Below are positions 1-6,228 of a stretch of DNA of 14,676 bases, piece by piece; position 1 is the stretch's first letter, and every line of letters starts with the position of its first letter. This stretch comes from PBB1 sp031390425 (GTDB lineage Bacteria > Pseudomonadota > Gammaproteobacteria > Burkholderiales > Burkholderiaceae_C), in contig JANMTL010000094.1 of NCBI GenBank assembly GCA_031390425.1, forward strand, positions 1-14,676, read 5' to 3'. Made by a program: the position numbers and the translations under genes. The notes beneath the pieces were generated by a model. The model did no database searches. It had not been told where the DNA came from and saw only the letters and a list, made by a program, of their open reading frames with translations.

Positions 1-555
1 CACCACGCGTGACACCAGACCGCAGCGCTCGGCTTCGGCGGCGTCCATCATGCGGCCGGTCAGCACCAGGTCCATCGCCTTGGCCTTGCCGATGGCGCGC
101 GGCAGGCGCTGCGTGCCGCCGGCGCCGGGGATGATGCCGAGCTTGATCTCGGGCTGACCGAACTTGGCGCCGTCGGCGGCAATGATGAAATCGCACATCA
201 TCGCCAGCTCGCAGCCACCGCCCAGCGCGAAGCCGGCGACTGCGGCGATCACCGGTTTGCGCACGCTGCGAATCGCCTCCCAGTTGCGGGTGACGAAGTC
301 GCCCTTGTAGGCGTCCATGTAGGTGAGCGTCGCCATCGCGCCGACATCCGCGCCCGCAGCAAACGCCTTGTCGCTGCCGGTGATGACGATGCAGCCGATG
401 TCATCGTCGGCGTCGAACGCTTTCAACGCGTTCCCCAGCTCGCTCATCAAGCCGTCGTTCAAGGCGTTGAGCTGCTTCGGGCGGTTCAGCGTGATCAGGC
501 CGGTCTTCCGCGAGCCGTCGCCAACCGTGTCGATGAGGATGAATTCGGGCGTCAT
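1..555 (-). CDS. Enoyl-CoA hydratase/isomerase (crotonase family), C-terminus outside window
   Basis: The first 185 residues of a crotonase-fold enzyme that hydrates trans-2-enoyl-CoA to 3-hydroxyacyl-CoA in beta-oxidation-type breakdown of fatty acids or aromatic-derived acyl chains. The sequence shows the oxyanion-hole segment AFAAGADVGAM (about residues 64-74), the GFALGGGCELAM loop (108-119) whose E116 matches the first catalytic Glu of rat enoyl-CoA hydratase (Glu144), and FGQPEIKLGIIPGAGGTQRL (132-151) whose E136 matches Glu164. The 20-residue spacing of the two glutamates is as expected. Family members are about 255-260 residues, so roughly 75 are missing beyond the left edge. The ATG at 555 is preceded by a GGAG about 7 nt upstream. 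It is the last gene seen of the minus-strand run, 43 bp after the DUF3108 gene. Substrate chain length and pathway cannot be read from this fragment, so no symbol is given. Family call is very secure. Confidence 0.95.
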   Translation of the reverse strand, partial: MTPEFILIDTVGDGSRKTGLITLNRPKQLNALNDGLMSELGNALKAFDADDDIGCIVITGSDKAFAAGADVGAMATLTYMDAYKGDFVTRNWEAIRSVRKPVIAAVAGFALGGGCELAMMCDFIIAADGAKFGQPEIKLGIIPGAGGTQRLPRAIGKAKAMDLVLTGRMMDAAEAERCGLVSRVV

Positions 556-584
556 GGCGGTCTCCGTGAACTGGGGTTGATGCG

Positions 585-613
585 ACTGTAGTCAGGGATC
601 AGGGAACGGCCAA
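585..613 (-). promoter_or_regulatory. Candidate sigma-70 promoter for the enoyl-CoA hydratase gene
   Basis: On the minus strand a TTGGCC (608-613) lies 17 bp upstream of a TACAGT (585-590), each matching four of six consensus bases. The -10 ends 29 bp before the hydratase ATG, and the -35 lies within the last codons of the DUF3108 gene. This would let the hydratase be transcribed independently of the upstream run. Matches are only moderate and were found by eye. Confidence 0.3.
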
Positions 614-1858
614 CTGCGGCCGACGCTCGATCATCAAATCGATGTATGTGTCGGCGTCCTGCTGGATGCGGATGCGCACCGGCAGGTAGTTCAGGCTCGG
701 CGCGAACCAGGCCTGCGCCGACAGCTCGTCGCCCTTGCGCGACTCGCGGCGCGGCTGCAGCGGCACCGCGTCGATCGCGCCGAACAGCGTGTGCAGCACC
801 TCGCTTTCACGCACGTCGTAGGTCCAGCGGCTCATGCGACGCGGCAGCGCGAGCGGGATTTCGACGATGCCACCGGGCTTCAACAACTCGGGATGGCGCC
901 TGAACAGATAGGCGAGCTGCACGAACTGGCTGGCCGTGTCCTGCACGCCGGGCAGGCGCTCGACCCGCTGGCCGTTGTTGAGCACCACCGCGTCGGCCTC
1001 CAGCGTGACCTGGGCCCGGCGACGGTCGCGGAACATGGCCTTGCTGTCCTCGTCGTAGCGCTCCGGATACAGCCCGTCATCGGTCAACTGCCCTTCACTG
1101 GTCATGCGGCGCGACAGGATCGGCGCGAACGACGGGCCCACCAGCACATCGAGATGCACCTGGTAGCGCGCGCCGACACGCACCCAGTCGACCGTCGCAC
1201 TGCCGTACACCTCGCCGCGGTAGTTGCCGGTGAGTTCATAGCTGATTCGGGTGGATGGCGGCCAGGAGAAGCTCTCGGCGCCGGTTGCCGACGCCGCCGG
1301 TGCCACTGCGGCAATGCCACTCGCGCTGTCGCCGGGGGGCGGGGGTGGGGATGCTGGCGACGTCGGCCCGATGACAGCCGACGACCCCTGGGCGATCTCC
1401 ACCGACGAAGCCGCTGCAGCCGCCATCGGCGAGGTCGGGTCCGACCCGGCGTCCACCGGAATCGGCACCTCGGCGGCAGCCACGGCTGCAATCGGCTCGA
1501 CTTCAATCTTGTTCGGTGCCGACGCGGCGGCATCCACCGGCGTCGCCTGCCGCACAGGTCGTGGCGGCGGCGGGGGCGGCGCCACCGGCGGGGCGACCTG
1601 TGCAGCGGTCGGCGAGGGCGGCGCGGTCGATTCCATGTCGCGGCCGTAGACCAGTTCGATGCGCGCCGGCAGCGCCGCCGCAGTCTCGAAATCGAGCATC
1701 CGCTGGCTGATGCTGCGCACGACGCAGGCATGCACGCCGACGACGGCCGCGAGCAAGGCGATGCGGCCTGCGATCCGCGTGCGGCCAACGGTCGATGCGC
1801 GCCTGCTGAGCGCTGCAGTCGGCTGTGGCGACGGCTCCGGTGTCAGCCTTGCATCCAT
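599..1858 (-). CDS. DUF3108 domain protein with N-terminal membrane anchor and long Pro/Ala-rich linker
   Basis: A 419-residue protein of unknown biochemical role, probably envelope-located. Order of parts: a short N-terminal tail with arginines; one hydrophobic segment at about 31-47 (IALLAAVVGVHACVV), an uncleaved anchor or signal; a low-complexity Pro/Ala/Val linker at about 78-195, including PPPPPP and PPPPP tracts; then a folded domain at about 200-412 that resembles DUF3108 (SYELTGNYRGEVYGSATVDW, TSEGQLTDDGLYPERY, FVQLAYLFRRHPEL, LPVRIRIQQDADTYIDLMIE). Anchor, extended proline-rich spacer and C-terminal domain give a TonB-like topology, so the domain likely sits in the periplasm away from the inner membrane; that is inference. 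The ATG overlaps the last 16 bases of the M61 peptidase gene in another frame, implying translational coupling. No catalytic residues can be named. DUF3108 assignment is from pattern memory and is fairly but not fully certain. Confidence 0.8.
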   Translation of the reverse strand: MDARLTPEPSPQPTAALSRRASTVGRTRIAGRIALLAAVVGVHACVVRSISQRMLDFETAAALPARIELVYGRDMESTAPPSPTAAQVAPPVAPPPPPPRPVRQATPVDAAASAPNKIEVEPIAAVAAAEVPIPVDAGSDPTSPMAAAAASSVEIAQGSSAVIGPTSPASPPPPPGDSASGIAAVAPAASATGAESFSWPPSTRISYELTGNYRGEVYGSATVDWVRVGARYQVHLDVLVGPSFAPILSRRMTSEGQLTDDGLYPERYDEDSKAMFRDRRRAQVTLEADAVVLNNGQRVERLPGVQDTASQFVQLAYLFRRHPELLKPGGIVEIPLALPRRMSRWTYDVRESEVLHTLFGAIDAVPLQPRRESRKGDELSAQAWFAPSLNYLPVRIRIQQDADTYIDLMIERRPQLAVP

Positions 1859-3630
1859 GCGGTGCGCAGCGCGAGCGCGTCGCGAGAGGCCTGCACGTCG
1901 GCCGCCAAAGCCACCGCACCGACGGCCTCGGCCGAGTCGGGCACATCGAGCCTCAGCGTCAGCAGGCGCTGGTCACGCGACACCAGCAGCAATGCCGCCT
2001 GCTCCGGCCGCAGCAAGCGCAGCGCATCGTCGAGGCGGCGCAAGCGCCAGTCGCCGAGTGCCAGCACCTCGTCGCCCGCCGACAGCCCGGCCCGCTCAGC
2101 GGCACCGCCGCGCAGCACGTGGGTGATCTTGACGCCGGTCAGCGCGCTTTCGCTGACGCGCACGCCGAGCCGCTGCGCGAACGTTGCGGGCTGCGGCTGC
2201 CACAGCACGCCAAACTTCCTCAACAACGACTGCAGCGGCAGGTCGCCTGTGCCGTGCACCCACTCGCTCAGTTGCTGAGCCAGCTTGTCGGCGCTCGCCG
2301 GGCCGGCCACCTCGCGCAACACCGCGACGATGTCGGCCTCGCCGATCGGCCCGCCCGCGCTGCGCGTCCACAGACCGCGCATCACGTCGTCGAGCGTGCC
2401 CTTGCGCCGCGATGCGGTCGAGCGCAGGCAGAGGTCCAGCGCCAGCGCGACCAGCGAGCCTTTTGTGTAGTAGCTGATCGTCGCGTTGGGCGTGTTCTCG
2501 TCGCTGCGGTAGTACTTGACCCAGGCATCGAAGCTCGCCTGCGCCACGCTCTGCACCCGGCGGCCCGGCAGGCCCAGCACGTTGCTCAACGTCTTGCCGA
2601 CCGCCTTCAGGTAGCGCGCCTCGTCGATCAGCCCGGCGCGCAGCAGGAACAGGTCGTCGTAGTACGAGGTGAAGCCCTCGAAGAACCACAGCAGCTCGGT
2701 GTAGTTCTCGCGTGTGTAGTCGAGCGGCGCGAAGTCGCGCGGCTTCAGGCGCTTGACGTTCCAGGTGTGGAAATACTCATGGCTGATCAGGCCGAGCAGC
2801 GTGATGTAGCCGTCGGTCGATTCCTCCGGTTTCGCGCCCTTGTCCACCCGGCGCGGCAGGTCGCGACGGGCCGCGATCAACGCCGTGCTGGCACGGTGCT
2901 CCAACCCGCCATAGCCGTCGTCGACGCTGTTCAGCAGGAACACATAGCGCTCGAACGGCGCCTCGGCGCGCTTCGGTGTGTCGCCGTGCCAGAACGCGAT
3001 CTCGGTCTCGCAGATGCGTTTTGTGTCGGCCAACAGGCGTTCGCCATCGAAGTCGGGCAACGCACCGGCCACGATCAGTTCATGCGGCACGCCGTGCGCG
3101 TTGAAGCGGCCGCGCCAGAAGGTGCCCAGCTCGAATGGGTGATCGACCAGATCGTCGTAATCGGCTGCCTCGAACACCGCCGCTGCGCTGGACTGCATCG
3201 ATGTCGCGACCTGCCAGCCGCGCGGCAGCGAACGCAGCTCGATGCGGTGCGGCTCGGCTTCGCGGCCGCAGGCCCGCAGGCACAGGCTGGTGCCGTTGAA
3301 AAAGCCGCGCTGTGCATCCAGAAACGCGGCGCGCACCGAGGTGTCGAACGCATAGACCAGGTACGTGACGACCAGTGCGCCGCGACCACTGCACGCGGCC
3401 TGCCAAGTCGCCTTGTCGAGTTGCGTGAATGGGACTGAGCGCGCCGCAGTGCCGCTGCCCTGCTTCGCTTCGAGCGAACTCAGGTGGCGCGCAAACTCGC
3501 GCACCAAGTAGCTGCCGGGAATCCACACCGGCAGGCTCAGGCGCTGCATCGCCGCTGGCGCAGGAACGGTCAACGTGACGCGGTACAGGTGCGCCTGGGC
3601 GTTGTGGACATCGATGCGGTACGAAATCAT
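1843..3630 (-). CDS. M61 family metallopeptidase (glycyl aminopeptidase-like) with C-terminal PDZ domain
   Basis: A 595-residue zinc peptidase of the M61 family, whose characterised member from Sphingomonas removes N-terminal Gly or Ala. An N-terminal beta-rich domain comes first (to about residue 200), followed by the GGLEH motif at about 241-245. The zinc site HEYFH at about 284-288 sits in SHEYFHTWNVKRLKP, and the likely third ligand is E318 in FFEGFTSYYDD. A PDZ domain follows at about 488-560 (VLRGGAAERAGLSAGDEVLALGDW). There is no signal peptide at this start (MISYRIDVHNAQAHLYRV), so it is probably cytoplasmic. This start matches the usual beginning of the family, although no clear Shine-Dalgarno is visible. 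It begins 48 bp after the DUF3429 gene, and its end overlaps the DUF3108 start by 16 bp. Substrates are unknown. The intact motif predicts an active enzyme. Confidence 0.93.
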   Translation of the reverse strand: MISYRIDVHNAQAHLYRVTLTVPAPAAMQRLSLPVWIPGSYLVREFARHLSSLEAKQGSGTAARSVPFTQLDKATWQAACSGRGALVVTYLVYAFDTSVRAAFLDAQRGFFNGTSLCLRACGREAEPHRIELRSLPRGWQVATSMQSSAAAVFEAADYDDLVDHPFELGTFWRGRFNAHGVPHELIVAGALPDFDGERLLADTKRICETEIAFWHGDTPKRAEAPFERYVFLLNSVDDGYGGLEHRASTALIAARRDLPRRVDKGAKPEESTDGYITLLGLISHEYFHTWNVKRLKPRDFAPLDYTRENYTELLWFFEGFTSYYDDLFLLRAGLIDEARYLKAVGKTLSNVLGLPGRRVQSVAQASFDAWVKYYRSDENTPNATISYYTKGSLVALALDLCLRSTASRRKGTLDDVMRGLWTRSAGGPIGEADIVAVLREVAGPASADKLAQQLSEWVHGTGDLPLQSLLRKFGVLWQPQPATFAQRLGVRVSESALTGVKITHVLRGGAAERAGLSAGDEVLALGDWRLRRLDDALRLLRPEQAALLLVSRDQRLLTLRLDVPDSAEAVGAVALAADVQASRDALALRTAWMQG

Positions 3631-3678
3631 GGGCAGTTTCGAGAGCGTTCGGCCCGCGCGGCAGAGAGCGTCACGCCC

Positions 3679-4143
3679 TCAACTGCCCGCCGCGCCAATG
3701 AAACAACTGAGGCCGGCCACCATCGTCAGGCGAAAGCGCAGCGTCAACCAAGCGGCGACGCCGTGCACCGGGTAGATGCGGCGATCGACGATGTAGCAAA
3801 CCACCAGCATCACGCCGTGTACCACCAGCCCGGCGTACGGCGGCATCACCACCGCGACCCAGGCGACCAGCGACGCAACGACACCCCAGACGAACCGCGA
3901 CGGGTCGACCGGCTGGGAGCGAAAGCCCAAGCCCCAGTGGATGCCGCCGAGAAACGACACGATCACGCCCGCGTACGCCGACAGCGCCGCCGCAACGTAC
4001 GGGTGCGCATCGGGCCGCACCAGCCACAGTAGCGCGGCCCCCAGCACGAAGGGCAGCAGGCCTGCGTAGCCCAGTCGCAAGGTCGCGGCATCCGGCTGAT
4101 TCGTCGATGCCGGCGCTGCTGGAAGCAGGCTCCGAACGCTCAA
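3679..4143 (-). CDS. DUF3429 family small integral membrane protein (TTG start proposed)
   Basis: A 154-residue polytopic membrane protein resembling DUF3429, a family without known function. Hydrophobic segments are visible at LGYAGLLPFVLGAALLWLV, VAAALSAYAGVIVSFLGGIHWGLGF, FVWGVVASLVAWVAVVMPP, LVVHGVMLVVCYIVDR and LTMVAGLSCFIGAAG, so about five helices; the SFLGGIHWGLGF segment is the family's recognisable part. I chose the TTG at 4143 because it forms a TTGA overlap with the stop of the photolyase-like gene and has GGAGAG (4149-4154) at good spacing. The reading frame stays open back to an ATG at 4224, but that would overlap the upstream gene by 85 bp and add a non-membrane leader. The stop lies 48 bp before the M61 gene. 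Confidence 0.82.
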   Translation of the reverse strand: MSVRSLLPAAPASTNQPDAATLRLGYAGLLPFVLGAALLWLVRPDAHPYVAAALSAYAGVIVSFLGGIHWGLGFRSQPVDPSRFVWGVVASLVAWVAVVMPPYAGLVVHGVMLVVCYIVDRRIYPVHGVAAWLTLRFRLTMVAGLSCFIGAAGS

Positions 4144-5405
4144 AACAACTCTCCGTTCAACTGCGCTTGCAGCGACTTGGATTGTTGCTTGACCGCCGCG
4201 TAGAACGCCGTGAACGAGCGGCAAGCGTCCTGCGGATTCGGCAGCAGCCGCAACGCCGGGCGCAGCGTCGCGAGCGTGCCGAGCGCAGCGTCGTAGCCGG
4301 GCATCGGCGCGCGCAAGGCGAACGCTTCATCGCGCCCCGGCCAGGCCCGTGCGCCCGTCGTCCAGGGCACCTTGTCCATCACGTCGCCGACGAACACCGC
4401 GTCGGTGATCTGCCCCAGCCGTTGCAGCACCCAGCGCCAACGCGCTTCGCTCCACGGCAGCGCCGCATGCGCCGGCAGGTGGATCACGCCCAGTCGCCAC
4501 GGGCCGCCCGCACCAGCGCCCGAGCCGGCTTCGCGCTCGCTCATCGCCCACGGCGTGACGAGCTCGATCTCGCGCCGCTGCGGCAAGGCGCTGGCGATCA
4601 GCGGCGTGGTGGCGTCGGTCACCCAGGTCGGCTGCGGCGCGGCCCACAGGGCGGGTTCGGCCACGCCCTCGTGAACGCCGGGCTCGGGCCCGACATCAGC
4701 CGCGTGACGCGCGATGCGATCGAGCACCTCGTAGTCCTGGTCGATCACCGTGCCCTTGCCGAGCCACGCTTTGAAGTCACCGCCCGGCGCGTACTTCGCC
4801 ACGTTGTCGGCGTTGAACAGATAGGGCTTGCTGGAGAACGTGCCCGCCACCCACTGCCAGCTCAGGTGGTTGCTCGGCACATCGCCATCGAGCAGGTGGC
4901 CCACCATCCAGTCGGCACCGGCCCGCCAGTGCACCTTGCGCAGGTGCACCGCGTAGCTCGCCAGCCACATGCGGGCGTGGTTGTGCAGGTAGCCGGTCGC
5001 GTAGAGCTGGCGCACTGCCGCGTCGATCGTCGGCACGCCAGTGCGGCCTTCGCGCAGATCGGCCGGCAAGGCGTCGGCGTAATGGCCGGGCCACAGCGAA
5101 GCCGGGCGCATGTCGGTCATCACCTGATCACCGCAGCGGCTCCAGACATGATGAAAGAACTCGCGCCAAGCGAACTCGAACACCAGCTTGTCGTCGTAGC
5201 TGAGCCGGTGTTTTTGCAGCACGCGGGCGACCGCCGTGCGCACGTTGATCACGCCGTGCGTCAGGTAGGGCGACAGGCCGGTGACGGCGCCGTCGAGCAG
5301 GTTGCGGGTGCGCGCGTACTCGCCCGGGTGCACCGCATCGAGCCGCCGCAGCGCCTCGGCGTGGGTCGGCTCGAACGCGAAGAAGTCTTGCAGGAGGGGA
5401 ATCAA
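4140..5405 (-). CDS. Photolyase/cryptochrome-like FAD-binding protein lacking the N-terminal antenna domain, with unrecognised C-terminal domain
   Basis: A 421-residue protein whose residues about 10-240 match the C-terminal FAD-binding half of photolyases and cryptochromes. Visible landmarks are YARTRN...GLSPYLTHG (30-51), FEFAWREFFHHVW (76-88), GVPTIDAAVRQLYATGYLHNHARM (123-146) and DGDVPSNHLSWQWVAGTF (173-190). By hand alignment with E. coli photolyase, N341, R344, W359, N378, W382 and W384 correspond to N142, R145, W160, N179, W183 and W185, all kept; W338 is Y139, and the TSRLS FAD-contact motif reads VTGLS. So FAD binding and the inner electron-transfer tryptophans look intact. The usual N-terminal photolyase domain is absent. 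Instead residues 270-421 form an alpha/beta-looking segment (LGVIHLP, SEARWRWVLQRLGQ, DAVFVGD, LRLLPNP) that I cannot assign. The proposed TTG start at 5405 makes a TTGA overlap with dsbC; upstream in this frame is only dsbC shadow. Repair activity is not assured. Confidence 0.85.
   Translation of the reverse strand: MIPLLQDFFAFEPTHAEALRRLDAVHPGEYARTRNLLDGAVTGLSPYLTHGVINVRTAVARVLQKHRLSYDDKLVFEFAWREFFHHVWSRCGDQVMTDMRPASLWPGHYADALPADLREGRTGVPTIDAAVRQLYATGYLHNHARMWLASYAVHLRKVHWRAGADWMVGHLLDGDVPSNHLSWQWVAGTFSSKPYLFNADNVAKYAPGGDFKAWLGKGTVIDQDYEVLDRIARHAADVGPEPGVHEGVAEPALWAAPQPTWVTDATTPLIASALPQRREIELVTPWAMSEREAGSGAGAGGPWRLGVIHLPAHAALPWSEARWRWVLQRLGQITDAVFVGDVMDKVPWTTGARAWPGRDEAFALRAPMPGYDAALGTLATLRPALRLLPNPQDACRSFTAFYAAVKQQSKSLQAQLNGELF
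4149..4154 (-). promoter_or_regulatory. Shine-Dalgarno that decides a TTG start (DUF3429 gene)
   Basis: GGAGAG lies inside the last codons of the photolyase-like gene. Counted from the core GGAG, a 7-nt spacer leads to the TTG at 4143-4141. The same TTG shares its last two bases with the upstream TGA stop (TTGA overlap), so ribosomes ending there can re-initiate. This is better than any signal near the upstream ATG at 4224. Confidence 0.6.
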
Positions 5406-6172
5406 CCCGGTTTCTTCGCCGACACGAGCAACTGCTTTTCGAGCTGATCGAGCTTCATCGCGCCGGGCACCCGCTTGCCGTCTTCGAACACCAGCGCGGG
5501 CGTGCCGTTGACCTTGTGCTTGCGGCCGAGCGCGGTGTTGCGTTGGATGGCCGAGGCATCGCACTCGCCGATCGATTTCAGGGGCGCGGTGCCGTCGACC
5601 ATCCAGTCGATCCAGGCCTTGGTGCGGTCTTTGGCGCACCAGATGTTGCGCGATTTGTCGGACGAATCGCTGCCGAGGATCGGGAACAAGAAGGTGTAGA
5701 TGGTCACGTCCTTGATCTGTCGGATGTCGCGCTCGAACTTCTTGCAGTAGCCGCAGTTCGGGTCGGCGAACACGGCCAGCTTGCGGCTGCCGTCGCCTTG
5801 CTTCCAGACGATGGCGTCTTTCAGCGGCAGGCTGGAGAAGTCGATCGCGGTGAGCTTGCCGATGCGCTCTTCGGTCAGGTTGGCGCGGGTCTTGGTGTCG
5901 AGCAACTGGCCGTCGATCAGGTAGTTGCCGCTCTCGTCGGTGTAATAGATATCGGTGCCGATGCGCACTTCGAACAAGCCGACGATGGGCGTCTTCGTGA
6001 CTTCATCGATCTTGCCGAGATCGGCGAGCCGCTCGCCGAGCACCTTGCGAATTTCGGACTCACCGGCAAATGCTGCGGTGCTGAAGCCGCCCCCCACCAG
6101 CAGCGCCAGGGTGCCGACAGCGGTGCTGTGAACGATCGCGCGATGCGCCTTTTGAAGAAATGACAAGACCAT
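5402..6172 (-). CDS. dsbC: Periplasmic thiol:disulfide isomerase DsbC
   Basis: A 256-residue DsbC/DsbG-family protein that reshuffles wrong disulfides in the periplasm and is kept reduced by DsbD. A signal peptide is visible: basic start, hydrophobic AVGTLALLVGGGF, then cleavage after about residue 36 (STAAFA/GESE). The N-terminal dimerisation domain follows (IRKVLGERLADLGKIDEV; GLFEVRIGTDIYYTDESGNYL). The thioredoxin domain carries the active-site CGYC at 140-143 (FADPNCGYCKKFERD) and the cis-proline loop GTPALVF with T224-P225. C179 and C204 likely form the second, structural disulfide. Length and order are typical of DsbC. It starts 56 bp after the UbiH-family gene, without a strong Shine-Dalgarno at the ATG, and its TGA overlaps the proposed start of the photolyase-like gene. 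DsbG is less likely given the CGYC motif and overall similarity. Confidence 0.96.
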   Translation of the reverse strand: MVLSFLQKAHRAIVHSTAVGTLALLVGGGFSTAAFAGESEIRKVLGERLADLGKIDEVTKTPIVGLFEVRIGTDIYYTDESGNYLIDGQLLDTKTRANLTEERIGKLTAIDFSSLPLKDAIVWKQGDGSRKLAVFADPNCGYCKKFERDIRQIKDVTIYTFLFPILGSDSSDKSRNIWCAKDRTKAWIDWMVDGTAPLKSIGECDASAIQRNTALGRKHKVNGTPALVFEDGKRVPGAMKLDQLEKQLLVSAKKPG

Positions 6173-6228
6173 GACAGTGTGCTTTCGGGGTGATCGAAGA
6201 GGGGATGAGCGGCCGGACCGGACGGCAC

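Noticed and set aside
1825..3438. Plus-strand open frame of 537 codons opposite the M61 peptidase
   Set aside because: No recognisable domain; the minus strand encodes an intact HExxH peptidase through the whole span.
4144..4224. Longer DUF3429 protein from the ATG at 4224
   Set aside because: It would overlap the photolyase-like gene by 85 bp and add a non-membrane leader; the TTG at 4143 has a good Shine-Dalgarno and a stop-start overlap.
5406..5639. Upstream extension of the photolyase-like gene to an ATG at 5639
   Set aside because: This segment is the out-of-frame reading of dsbC, rich in Arg and without photolyase features; the missing antenna domain is not hidden here.
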